A DNA stretch of 58,177 nucleotides from Eubacterium ramulus ATCC 29099 (GTDB taxonomy: Bacteria; Bacillota; Clostridia; Lachnospirales; Lachnospiraceae): assembly GCF_000469345.1 (NCBI RefSeq), contig NZ_KI271127.1, positions 1 to 58,177 of the forward strand, given 5' to 3'. Made by a program: the position numbers and the translations under genes. Shown one piece after another: positions 33,229 through 40,888 of this stretch (positions within the stretch are counted from its first letter, which is position 1; each line of letters opens with the position of its first letter). Below the pieces are notes generated by a model that ran no database searches, had not been told where the DNA came from, and saw nothing but the letters and a program-made list of their open reading frames with translations.

Positions 33229-33266
33229 GCGGTAGCATATCAGTTTTGGTATGCTGCCGCTTTTTT
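33229..33266 (+). terminator. Strong terminator between radical SAM and sortase genes
   Basis: GCGGTAGCATA (33229-33239) and TATGCTGCCGC (33250-33260) are perfect 11-base complements, followed by six T. The sortase ribosome site begins only a few bases later, the same arrangement as in the other leaders of the element. Confidence 0.9.
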
Positions 33267-33283
33267 ACGTTGGAGGTAAGCAG

Positions 33284-33997
33284 ATGAAAAAAGAATACTT
33301 TTTACTTGGGATATTAAGCGTGATCTTGCTGGCAGCAGGAGTCTGGATTTATCAGATTATTAGTGAATATCAAAAAGCAGAACGGGAATATGAACAGTTA
33401 CAAGAATATGTAAAAGTAGAGAAGAATACAAGGGATCCGGAAAATACGAAACCAAATGTTGCAGAAGATGATAAGGAAGGAGAAAAGCAGGAAGAAACTG
33501 TAACGGTCGATTTTGCAGCTTTACAGGAAATCAATCCAGATGTTGTAGCATGGATCAGAATTCCAGGGGTACTGGAATATCCAGTGGTAAGAGGGGGAGA
33601 CAATTCCTATTATTTGAACCATACGGTGCAAAAAACTTACAATATTGCGGGCAGTATTTTTTTAGATTACCGGAATGAACGGGACTTTTCAGATAGTAAG
33701 AATATTATCTATGGCCATAATATGAAAGATGGAAGTATGTTTCATGTATTGAGAAATTATCAGGATATTGATTTTTTCCAGAAGCACACGGATATGGAGG
33801 TTTATTTACCGGATGGAAGAACTTTGAACTATCAGATTACAACTTGTGAACAGGTGTCGGCAGATAGTGAGATTTATCAGATAGAAAGAGGATATGTTGA
33901 GGATAATAAGGGAAATGAAATCATATTGTCTACCTGTAGTGCAAAAGCAAATGTCAGAATTATTATAAAAGCATATTTGAAAGAAAAAACATCATGA
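33284..33997 (+). CDS. Class B sortase
   Basis: A 237-residue membrane-anchored transpeptidase. An N-terminal helix ('YFLLGILSVILLAAGVWIY') is followed by a charged stalk and the catalytic domain with His145 ('IYGHNMKDGSMF'), Cys218 ('ILSTCS') and Arg225 ('ANVRIIIKAY'), the class B order and spacing. ATG 33284 follows GGAGGTAAGCAG. The nearby adhesin with its VKTGDN signal is the evident substrate, as class B enzymes of Clostridia use (S/N/V)-P/K-x-TG-type signals. Thus the cargo is an adhesin plus its own anchoring enzyme. Confidence 0.9.
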   Translation: MKKEYFLLGILSVILLAAGVWIYQIISEYQKAEREYEQLQEYVKVEKNTRDPENTKPNVAEDDKEGEKQEETVTVDFAALQEINPDVVAWIRIPGVLEYPVVRGGDNSYYLNHTVQKTYNIAGSIFLDYRNERDFSDSKNIIYGHNMKDGSMFHVLRNYQDIDFFQKHTDMEVYLPDGRTLNYQITTCEQVSADSEIYQIERGYVEDNKGNEIILSTCSAKANVRIIIKAYLKEKTS

Positions 33998-34049
33998 AGA
34001 TACCAGAAACAAGATATTAAAAAAGCAGATTGGAAAAGGAGGATACTAG

Positions 34050-34229
34050 GTGTATTTAATTGAAATTGATACAAGAAAATTTGATTTTCAAGGAATATCA
34101 CATGAAGAATATCTGGAGTTTTTTGGATATCGAGGCATTAAAAAAATAAGTAGTTGTATTTACGCAGTAACAAAAACAGGACTGACTTTACCAACAATTA
34201 GAATTATTTCGGATAATTATAAAGATTAA
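34050..34229 (+). CDS. Small 59-residue protein, GTG start, function unknown
   Basis: GTG 34050 lies seven bases after AAAAGGAGG, a strong ribosome site, and opens 59 codons to TAA at 34227-34229. The protein reads as a small alpha/beta unit: 'MYLIEIDTRKFDF', 'HEEYLEFFGYRGIKKISSCI', 'TLPTIRIISDNYKD'. It is the first gene after the sortase, 52 bases on. It is not recognised, but the ribosome site and normal composition make it likely real. Confidence 0.55.
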   Translation: MYLIEIDTRKFDFQGISHEEYLEFFGYRGIKKISSCIYAVTKTGLTLPTIRIISDNYKD

Positions 34230-34233
34230 AACG

Positions 34234-34338
34234 ATGAATCAAAATAGACAGGATGTGAGCAGAACCATTTTATCACTAAGTTTTTTTGATGATGTGCAGT
34301 TTTCTAGAAAAGTAAATGAATTCCTTCCTTTATTGTGA
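34234..34338 (+). CDS. Possible 34-residue peptide or gene remnant
   Basis: ATG 34234, four bases after the previous stop, opens 34 codons. 'SRTILSLSFFDDVQFSRKVN' looks like protein rather than chance, but there is no clear ribosome site. It may be coupled to the upstream gene, or be the remains of a longer gene at the border between the ICE cargo and the T7SS locus. Confidence 0.3.
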   Translation: MNQNRQDVSRTILSLSFFDDVQFSRKVNEFLPLL

Positions 34339-34366
34339 AAAAAATATCCATTCTGTCAAAAAAATA

Positions 34367-34395
34367 TTGTGAGAAATGGAAGATTATGGTAAAAT
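34367..34395 (+). promoter_or_regulatory. Promoter of the T7SS locus (TTGTGA-17-TAAAAT)
   Basis: TTGTGA (34367-34372) and TAAAAT (34390-34395) are 17 bases apart, 70 bases before the EsaA-like gene. A short AATGC/GCATT hairpin follows at about 34408-34426. It lacks the ATAACATTGC element of the ICE promoters. Confidence 0.6.
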
Positions 34396-34465
34396 GGGCT
34401 AAATAAAAAATGCATTAAAAGCATTTGAAATGTAATTCCAAAGATAAGGAGGGGAATGATTTGTA

Positions 34466-36862
34466 ATGAAATATAAAAAAGTCGTTGCAGTTCTGCTTGC
34501 TGTTGGATGTATCGGGCTTGTAGGAACTTTGGGATATTTCCTTGGACAAACAAATCAAAAAGGACCTGATGTAAAACAAGTAGTTGCCCCAGTTGCTGAA
34601 AGAGAAAACACGAAACAGGAGTCAAGAAAAATTGCGGTAGTCAATCTGGATGAGGGGACAACATCAGCAGAGGAAAAAATAAATTATGCAGATAAGATTG
34701 TTCAATTTCCCAGCTCTTCGTTTGAATATTCATCATTAGAGGAAGCAAGAACAGGATTAACAAACGGAAAATATGGTGCTTACATAATCATACCAGCCGG
34801 ATTTTCACAAAATGTTGTTAGTCTTAATACAACACCACAAGCAGCTCAACTTGAATATGCTTTAAATAAAAATCTTTCAGGAGAGTCTCAGTATCATTTG
34901 TTATATGATGTGATGAGTTTTGGAAATTCTTTGAATGACAGTTTGAGCTATATGTATTTGAACAATATTCTTTCTGAGTTCCATAAGGCTCAAGATGGTG
35001 CTGCTACAGTTATGAATAATGATTTAAAAGATAAAGATGCCATTGAGAGTATACAGTCGCATGATTTGGTACAATTAGTTGAGATTCCGGAATTAAAAAG
35101 AGAAGAAAATACAACAGAACCATTAAATGTAGAAGAATATGTAGAGAAAAATACGGCTTTAGCAACTGATCTTGATTCACAGTACAAAAAGTGTGTAGAA
35201 GAGGCACAATCACAACTGCAGAATATGCAGACGGAAGGAGGAAGTCTTTCAGAACAGCTTACATCCTTGGCTGAATATACAAAACAGCTAGATGTATTTA
35301 AAGATGAAGAGGGAAATTCTGTAGTCGATACTGCAAATAATAAACTGGACGAAGTTTTGAATAAAAAACCAGGAAATACAGTTGGAAACATGCTTGAAGA
35401 TTTGAAACGGCAGCCGGATATTATAGCAGGTGAATTAGGAAAATCGATAGAGACTTATAATCAGGGATTACCAAATCAGCTGACTGACCGCTTAGCTGAG
35501 TTTGCAAAGAAAATTGAAGCAGCAAATCCGGGATTGATTTTAGAGGAAAAAAGTGAAGGGGTTTTTGAATTACATTACGCTACTTCGGATTCACCAAAAT
35601 TATCTATAACCCTTGCAGATGTTCCCGACTCCGAAGAAAATCAAAAGGCAGATACGACAAAACAGTTATGGAGTGCTATTACCAGTAAACTTGCAGCGGC
35701 AGCAAATGAGCAGGAAACTATTGAAATTATAGAGAAAGATCCTGATTTGGGTATAGAAATTCCGAAAGTATATACAACTGCAAAATCGGTGCAGACAGCA
35801 CTTGCGGAATGTGAGCAAGATCCGAATATGATAGCTATGTGTAATAGTCTTGGGTATTCTTCTATAAGTGCTTTTGTGAGTGACGCAGGAAATGGAAGTT
35901 TGGCGCTTGACAAAACTCATGAAATTGTGTTTGATGGTGATTTGAATGCTTTTCAGCAGTACATTAATTCCGTGATTGAAAATGTACCGCGAGAGGTGAC
36001 TGCATTGCAGGAATATAAAGATTATCGATATGATGAAGCAGGGAATATGATTATTGATCCAGGGACAAATCAACCTACTACAATTCAAGAGAGACTGGAG
36101 CATTATGGAAAGCAGGTGAAAGCCTTTGAAACAGAACTTGGGAATGAGCAGACAACAAATGGGCAGGAAATAAAAAATGTATTCCAGGATTTTTATGTAG
36201 ATCCAATGCAGAAGAACCAAGAAAACTTCAATGGTATCCTGCAACAAAAATATGAGGCTGAATCAGTCTATATCCACGAGTTTAATGAAAAGCTGAAGTC
36301 ATTTGCACCATCTGTACAAGATGAATATATTGCAGAAAATGTAAATGGAATAAAACAGAATAACGGACTGCTTCAGAAGAGTTTGATAGAAAATAATATG
36401 TCTTATGTGGATTATGCAAATAAAGTCTATACTACAACAGAAGAAAATATCAATACTCTTCAGAAAGGTATTCAGGATGCAAAAGACGCCTCAAATCAAG
36501 CGGTGGAAGACGGCTTGAGTGCAGCAAAAAATACCAAGACAACCACCAGTAAAGAAAATCAAAATATATTAGCTGACTTTTCAGCAAAGCTTCCATATAC
36601 AAGATTGGGAAGTATGGAATATACACAGGCTTATCAATTTATCGCTAAGCCAGTAGCTTTAAATGATGTTTCAAAAGAAAAGGAAAAGATAGTGGGCGGA
36701 GAAGAAGTAAAAGAATCTTCGGCAAAAGCAGTTTCTGCGAATACAGAAAAGGAAAGTAATATAACATCGTATTTCATTTATATTGTTTTTGCAGTACTTT
36801 TAACAGCACTTATTATATTCTTGATTTTGAGATACTTTAGAAATAAAAAACCAGAGCAATAA
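34466..36862 (+). CDS. esaA: EsaA/YueB-like T7SS membrane protein, reduced form
   Basis: A 798-residue T7SS component. It has an N-terminal membrane helix ('VVAVLLAVGCIGLVGTLGYF'); a large extracellular part beginning 'KIAVVNLDEGTTSAEEK' and 'EEARTGLTNGKYGAYIIIPAGF', the YhgE/Pip-EsaA signature; long helical stretches to about residue 740; and one final helix ('YFIYIVFAVLLTALIIFLIL'). S. aureus EsaA is about 1000 residues with several C-terminal membrane helices; here only one remains. EsaA forms the extracellular stalk and docks with EssC. ATG 34466 follows AAGGAGGGG at 11 bases. Confidence 0.8.
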   Translation: MKYKKVVAVLLAVGCIGLVGTLGYFLGQTNQKGPDVKQVVAPVAERENTKQESRKIAVVNLDEGTTSAEEKINYADKIVQFPSSSFEYSSLEEARTGLTNGKYGAYIIIPAGFSQNVVSLNTTPQAAQLEYALNKNLSGESQYHLLYDVMSFGNSLNDSLSYMYLNNILSEFHKAQDGAATVMNNDLKDKDAIESIQSHDLVQLVEIPELKREENTTEPLNVEEYVEKNTALATDLDSQYKKCVEEAQSQLQNMQTEGGSLSEQLTSLAEYTKQLDVFKDEEGNSVVDTANNKLDEVLNKKPGNTVGNMLEDLKRQPDIIAGELGKSIETYNQGLPNQLTDRLAEFAKKIEAANPGLILEEKSEGVFELHYATSDSPKLSITLADVPDSEENQKADTTKQLWSAITSKLAAAANEQETIEIIEKDPDLGIEIPKVYTTAKSVQTALAECEQDPNMIAMCNSLGYSSISAFVSDAGNGSLALDKTHEIVFDGDLNAFQQYINSVIENVPREVTALQEYKDYRYDEAGNMIIDPGTNQPTTIQERLEHYGKQVKAFETELGNEQTTNGQEIKNVFQDFYVDPMQKNQENFNGILQQKYEAESVYIHEFNEKLKSFAPSVQDEYIAENVNGIKQNNGLLQKSLIENNMSYVDYANKVYTTTEENINTLQKGIQDAKDASNQAVEDGLSAAKNTKTTTSKENQNILADFSAKLPYTRLGSMEYTQAYQFIAKPVALNDVSKEKEKIVGGEEVKESSAKAVSANTEKESNITSYFIYIVFAVLLTALIIFLILRYFRNKKPEQ

Positions 36863-36917
36863 GCTGTTTGGCAGCATTGCATATAAAAAAAGGAGAAGCA
36901 TTCAAAGGAGGTACATT

Positions 36918-37220
36918 ATGGCAGATGTAAACAACATTAAATTAAGCCCGGAACAGATGGAGGCAAAGGCAGCAGAATTTAATACCAGATGTGAGGAGTT
37001 CAACCAAGTGGTTTCTACGATGAGAAACATGGTAACATCCTTATGTGATGAATGGGCCGGTCACAGCAGCCAGGCATTTTATGACCAGTTCCAATCTTTA
37101 GAACCAAGTTTTACAGCTACATCAGATCTTATCACATCAATTGCACAGCAGTTACGTGATGTATCCGCAGCAATGCAGAGCATCGACCAGGAAATCGCAG
37201 GGAAAATTGGAGCGATGTAG
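36918..37220 (+). CDS. esxA: WXG100 protein EsxA
   Basis: A 100-residue helical-hairpin protein with the turn motif W46-A-G48 ('CDEWAGHSSQAFYDQF'), the hallmark of WXG100 proteins, which dimerise and leave through the T7SS while activating EssC. The length is exactly usual. The C-terminal 'QQLRDVSAAMQSIDQEIAGK' would carry the export signal region. ATG 36918 has a perfect AAAGGAGGT. The strong terminator 10 bases after its stop would give many transcripts of esxA alone relative to the genes below. Confidence 0.95.
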   Translation: MADVNNIKLSPEQMEAKAAEFNTRCEEFNQVVSTMRNMVTSLCDEWAGHSSQAFYDQFQSLEPSFTATSDLITSIAQQLRDVSAAMQSIDQEIAGKIGAM

Positions 37221-37229
37221 TAGCAGAGA

Positions 37230-37257
37230 GCCGTCGGGATTTTCCCGACGGCTTTTT
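37230..37257 (+). terminator. Strong intrinsic terminator directly after esxA
   Basis: GCCGTCGGGA (37230-37239), TTT loop, TCCCGACGGC (37243-37252), then TTTTT. It is the most GC-rich perfect hairpin of the T7SS region and no promoter is evident before the next gene, so downstream expression must come from leak-through. Confidence 0.95.
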
Positions 37258-37263
37258 GAAAAT

Positions 37264-37734
37264 ATGAGGAACGTATGTATGGGAAAAATGGATGACACAG
37301 GAAAAGCACTTGAAAAAAATATTAATAGCAACATTGAGTTCGATACCTCTGTATTACAGGAAAAGAATGAAACCTATTCTTCCTTAACGGATACTTATGG
37401 AATAGATTTGTTTACAGATCAATATGAAGAGAAAATTGAAAAGGTGCATTTAAAAGAATATGATGCCTATCAGAAAATAGAAAAAAAGTTGTTTGAAACA
37501 GATTTAGAAAGTGGAAAAGATGAATACGAAAGAATACAGGATCAACTGTTTTTATATACAGGTTCAGAAGTAAAGAAAGAAGAAATTGAGAAAGAGGATA
37601 ATGCGTTGGGCGTAAATATTGCCATAACAGGTATTATGCTCATACTTTTCTTTTTTATTTTCTTCCTGGTTTTTGACAAAAGAAGGAAAAGGAGACGTGA
37701 AGATGCAATTAACAATTACACTTACGAGTACTAA
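37264..37734 (+). CDS. EssA-like T7SS membrane protein
   Basis: About 156 residues. A charged helical N-terminal part ('YEEKIEKVHLKEYDAYQKIE') is followed by one membrane helix near the C-terminus ('VNIAITGIMLILFFFIFFLV') and a basic tail 'DKRRKRRRED'. Size, single late helix and place between esxA and the EsaB-like gene fit EssA; the sequence itself is poorly conserved in that family, and the usual signal-like start is missing. ATGs at 37264 and 37279 are possible; the latter has AGGA eight bases before it. It overlaps the next gene by 32 bases. Confidence 0.55.
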   Translation: MRNVCMGKMDDTGKALEKNINSNIEFDTSVLQEKNETYSSLTDTYGIDLFTDQYEEKIEKVHLKEYDAYQKIEKKLFETDLESGKDEYERIQDQLFLYTGSEVKKEEIEKEDNALGVNIAITGIMLILFFFIFFLVFDKRRKRRREDAINNYTYEY

Positions 37735-37939
37735 ATATCAAATCAACAAAGATATTATGGTCAATTCTGAACAAAAGATTTGTGAAACCTTACAGATTTT
37801 AAAGGAAGCAGGTCAAATAAATATAGCTGTTGGTGATGAAGACAAATTAAGATCTATGCGTACAGGAATGTTTGTGTCGAAAGAATTTACTTATGAAGAA
37901 GCTGGGATATTCTATGGTGATATATTGCAAATATTATAA
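37703..37939 (+). CDS. EsaB/YukD ubiquitin-like T7SS protein
   Basis: A 78-residue protein with the beta-grasp pattern of YukD/EsaB: 'MQLTITLTSTKYQINKDIMV', central helix 'CETLQILKEAGQI', and the final strands 'TYEEAGIFYGDILQIL', the last being the typical hairpin of this family. EsaB is a small cytoplasmic regulator or core part of the T7SS. ATG 37703 has AAGGAG nine bases upstream. Length is usual. Confidence 0.75.
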   Translation: MQLTITLTSTKYQINKDIMVNSEQKICETLQILKEAGQINIAVGDEDKLRSMRTGMFVSKEFTYEEAGIFYGDILQIL

Positions 37940-37967
37940 AATAAGAAATGGAAAGGGGAAATAGAAT

Positions 37968-38252
37968 ATGAGTAATATACAAAGCAATACGCAGGTTGCT
38001 TCAAGCAGTTCAGATACAATTTCAGCAAATGCAAATAGTTTACAGGAGAAAGAAATATCAAAAGATACAGAGTCAAATATTACTGCCAAAGGAAATTCTA
38101 TTACGGCATATGAAACAAGCCAGACTCAAAAATCAGCTTATAGATATGCGTTAGAGCAAGATGCACAACATATAAAAACTTTAGGTAAGACATTTGAGCA
38201 AGTGGATCAGAGTATTGCTAATATATTAACTGCTGGTTTATTAGGTGATTAA
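37968..38252 (+). CDS. Small LXG-partner protein (TIGR04197/DUF3130-like)
   Basis: A 94-residue protein with a Ser/Asn/Thr-rich first half and a helical second half ('SAYRYALEQDAQHIKTLGKT' then 'FEQVDQSIANIL'). Class-A LXG toxins have a DUF3130/TIGR04197 partner of this size upstream that shields or guides the LXG domain during export; position and the helix pattern support that here. ATG 37968 follows AAAGGGG. The stop TAA precedes the ATG of the next gene by one base. Confidence 0.55.
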   Translation: MSNIQSNTQVASSSSDTISANANSLQEKEISKDTESNITAKGNSITAYETSQTQKSAYRYALEQDAQHIKTLGKTFEQVDQSIANILTAGLLGD

Positions 38253-38253
38253 T

Positions 38254-38553
38254 ATGGAAGATAATGAAAAAAGACAGTTACAGGATAAAATTGACGACTA
38301 TAAAAAAGCGATAAGAACATTAGAAGAAAGTAAAGATGAAATCAATTATCAGGATAAAATAATAGAAAATATTTTTTCAGATATGTTTCTTCAATTTAAG
38401 CATGATACAGAATTTTGCAAGAGTATCTCTAAGCTTCAACAATCGGTATGGGAGGCAAAGACATTTAAAGATTCAAAATTTTCAGAAATAGAAAGTGATT
38501 TGAAAAGTAATCTGAAAAAACTAGAGAAAGAGCAGGAAAACGAGGAGTGGTAA
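38254..38553 (+). CDS. Coiled-coil LXG-partner protein (DUF3958-like)
   Basis: A 99-residue, wholly helical, highly charged protein ('EDNEKRQLQDKIDDYKKAIR', 'LQQSVWEAKTFKD', 'LKSNLKKLEKEQ'). DUF3958 proteins of about this length pair with the TIGR04197/DUF3130 protein and the LXG domain in class-A cassettes; the assignment rests on size, helical content and gene order. ATG 38254 has TTAGGTG nearby; GTG 38245 is less likely. The LXG gene begins four bases after its stop. Confidence 0.5.
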   Translation: MEDNEKRQLQDKIDDYKKAIRTLEESKDEINYQDKIIENIFSDMFLQFKHDTEFCKSISKLQQSVWEAKTFKDSKFSEIESDLKSNLKKLEKEQENEEW

Positions 38554-38557
38554 AAGT

Positions 38558-39979
38558 ATGGGATTAAAACTTTATCCAGGTTCTATAAAAGGACAGGCAG
38601 ATAGTATTATTCAAAATCTGGAATTTGATAACAAAGATTTATTATCTGCATTGCAAACAATTTCACAATTTGTACAGAATACAGAACTTAAAGGAGCAGC
38701 CTGGGATAGCATGAAATACCAGTTAGGAAATCACGAAGCTGTTATTCAAGGCCTTATTTGTGCGAATGAGTCTGTAATTCAAGAACATGAAAATCTGAAA
38801 AGTACAGTTGGAGATGAAAATCTTGATGAGGAAGAATTAATAGCAAAAAGAGACGCTCTTATATCCACGAATACATTTTTAGAAAAAAATATTAGTTTAA
38901 TGCAAAGCAATATGCAAAACGATGTAATGAAGATAAAGTATGGTTTTTGGTATCAAGAAATGATTTTTCAATATCAAATTTCTATTAATCAAAATCAAAC
39001 GCTTATTGAAGAGTTGAATGAAAAAATACAGAAATTATATGATATAGAAAATACTACGGCCTCGTTGTTTTCAGAAAGCATTACTTTATATGATACTGTG
39101 AATGAAGGAATTGTGGCTATACAAAAAGGTTGGAATGGAACTGGTTTTTCTGTTTCATTAGACACTCCAGAATGGAAAAAAACTGTTCAATTACGATGGA
39201 ATGATAGAACAAAAAAACTAGAAAAGGAAATGGAAGAATATGTTAAAAAATTAAAAAAGAAAGTTCCGAATATAACTTTAAAAGAGTGGTCAGAACTATA
39301 TGAATTGTATCAAAAAAATCCAAATGCTGAAATACCAGCTGATTTATTAAAAGAAATGCTGAAAAATATTGGACAAATACCAAATGAAATTAAGGATAAT
39401 ATGCAAATGGATATAATATCAAAAGTTTTTGAATCAGGTGGTAAATCTGTAGTAAAATTGGGGGAAATATTTTTGTCTACAGGAATTCAGGGACCTGCAA
39501 CAGAAAATAGTTTTGTTATATTAAGTAATTCATTTGCTCAACAAAGTGGAAAGTTAATTAATACAGGTACAAAATTACACTCTTTTGGAAAAGTCGGAAT
39601 GCCTATTATAGGCGCAGCTATAGATTTTAGCGGTCAACTTATTTCAGGAGAAGAAGTTGGTGATGCAACGGTAAAAGCTGCTGGACACTTGGGCGTTGGT
39701 TTGATTGCCGGGGAATTGGGCACTATGGCAGGAACAGCTGCAGCAGCAACATTGGCAGTAGGACCTATCGGTGTTGCTGCTATTGGAATTGCAGCAGGTG
39801 CAGCAATCGCAGTATTTGGTAGTAGAGTTTTTGACCATGCGTATGAGAATAATTGGCTTGGGATAAAAGATATAGGGAAAGAAATAAATGAAGCGGTTGA
39901 TGATGTAAAGAAAGGATTATCAAATGTAGGAAAAGCAGTATCTGGATTTTTTGATGGATTAGGTAATGCTTTTGCGTGA
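38558..39979 (+). CDS. LXG polymorphic toxin with glycine-zipper C-terminus
   Basis: A 473-residue T7SS effector. The N-terminal 200 residues have the LXG character ('SIKGQADSIIQNL', 'TELKGAAWDSMKYQL', long helices to 'ITLYDTVNEGIVAIQKGW'). Residues about 365-430 are Gly/Ala-rich and hydrophobic: 'GHLGVGLIAGELGTMAGTAA', 'VGPIGVAAIGIAAGAAIAVF'. Such glycine zippers in LXG toxins (for example TelE, and the membrane-depolarising TspA) insert into and permeabilise target membranes. The next gene encodes a polytopic membrane protein, as expected for immunity to a membrane toxin. ATG 38558 follows GAGGAG in the end of the previous gene. Confidence 0.8.
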   Translation: MGLKLYPGSIKGQADSIIQNLEFDNKDLLSALQTISQFVQNTELKGAAWDSMKYQLGNHEAVIQGLICANESVIQEHENLKSTVGDENLDEEELIAKRDALISTNTFLEKNISLMQSNMQNDVMKIKYGFWYQEMIFQYQISINQNQTLIEELNEKIQKLYDIENTTASLFSESITLYDTVNEGIVAIQKGWNGTGFSVSLDTPEWKKTVQLRWNDRTKKLEKEMEEYVKKLKKKVPNITLKEWSELYELYQKNPNAEIPADLLKEMLKNIGQIPNEIKDNMQMDIISKVFESGGKSVVKLGEIFLSTGIQGPATENSFVILSNSFAQQSGKLINTGTKLHSFGKVGMPIIGAAIDFSGQLISGEEVGDATVKAAGHLGVGLIAGELGTMAGTAAAATLAVGPIGVAAIGIAAGAAIAVFGSRVFDHAYENNWLGIKDIGKEINEAVDDVKKGLSNVGKAVSGFFDGLGNAFA

Positions 39980-39993
39980 TGGAGGATTTAAGA

Positions 39994-40536
39994 ATGATGC
40001 TTTTATATTTTAATTCAGAAAAAGGGATGAATTATTATTATTCAAATGAAACACAACAGATTTATGCTATGAAAAATAAAGGAAGTGGTGGGCTGCAAGT
40101 GGGATTAGTTGCGGGTGCATCTATGATTATTTATTTTGTTTTAAATAAAATTGATGTCCAAATAAAAACGAATGTTAATATTTTATATTGGACAACATTG
40201 ATACTGGGAATTATTGCTGGACAGATTTTGTTTTATCTAGGTAAAAAAAGATTGGACAGATTAATAAAAGAAACGGCAGTTGAATATACTTGCTCGAAAC
40301 TTGAAATTGAACAATTCGTCAAAGAAGGGAAAAAACAGCTTGGAAGTAATACATGTTTAGTTATAATATTGTTAATAATTTGTTTTGCATATAGACCTTT
40401 AATGATGATTATTAGTCCGTATAGTGCAGTCGTAACAGTTTGTCATTTTATTATATGGACTCTAACAATCTTGTTGTTAGAAAGTTATCTATATACGAAG
40501 CCTATTGCTCGATATAAATATTATAAAAATATATAA
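39994..40536 (+). CDS. Polytopic membrane protein, candidate immunity protein
   Basis: About 180 residues with four membrane helices in two pairs ('GLVAGASMIIYFVL' and 'LYWTTLILGIIAGQILFYLG'; 'TCLVIILLIICFAYRPL' and 'VCHFIIWTLTILLLESYLY'). ATG 39994 has GGAGG eight bases upstream; the frame also contains GTG 39976, overlapping the toxin gene by four bases. Its place directly after a glycine-zipper LXG toxin matches immunity genes such as TipE and the TspA-protecting DUF443 proteins, although I see no sequence signature of either. Confidence 0.6.
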   Translation: MMLLYFNSEKGMNYYYSNETQQIYAMKNKGSGGLQVGLVAGASMIIYFVLNKIDVQIKTNVNILYWTTLILGIIAGQILFYLGKKRLDRLIKETAVEYTCSKLEIEQFVKEGKKQLGSNTCLVIILLIICFAYRPLMMIISPYSAVVTVCHFIIWTLTILLLESYLYTKPIARYKYYKNI

Positions 40537-40562
40537 TATACTTATTGAAAAGGAGAAGAATT

Positions 40563-40859
40563 ATGAATGTATTGCCACTTGGAAGTGTTATAAGATTAAA
40601 AGATGGAGAACAGAAAATTATGATTATATCAAGAGTTCCTTTATATAATAATGAAGGAACCATAGGTTATTTTGACTATGCAGGGTGCTTGTATCCGCAA
40701 GGACAAAATAGTCAGATGACATATTTTTTTAACCATGAAGATATAGAAGAAATCTATTTTACAGGGTATGTAGATGAAATGGAAAAAGAATTTTTGAAAC
40801 AATATGAGTTACAAAAAGATAAAATAAAGTATCCAAAATTAAAAATTAAAGCAGATTAG
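40563..40859 (+). CDS. DUF4176 protein (first copy)
   Basis: A 98-residue protein with 'LPLGSVIRLKDGEQKIMIIS', 'FDYAGCLYPQGQ' and 'FFNHEDIEEIYFTGY', the DUF4176 pattern. Proteins of this family accompany LXG toxins in many Bacillota T7SS loci; their function is not established. A second copy lies at 49588 at the end of the lipase cassette. ATG 40563 follows AAAAGGAG. Confidence 0.8.
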   Translation: MNVLPLGSVIRLKDGEQKIMIISRVPLYNNEGTIGYFDYAGCLYPQGQNSQMTYFFNHEDIEEIYFTGYVDEMEKEFLKQYELQKDKIKYPKLKIKAD

Positions 40860-40888
40860 AATTATTTTACTTGAAGGTGAGGAAGGTT

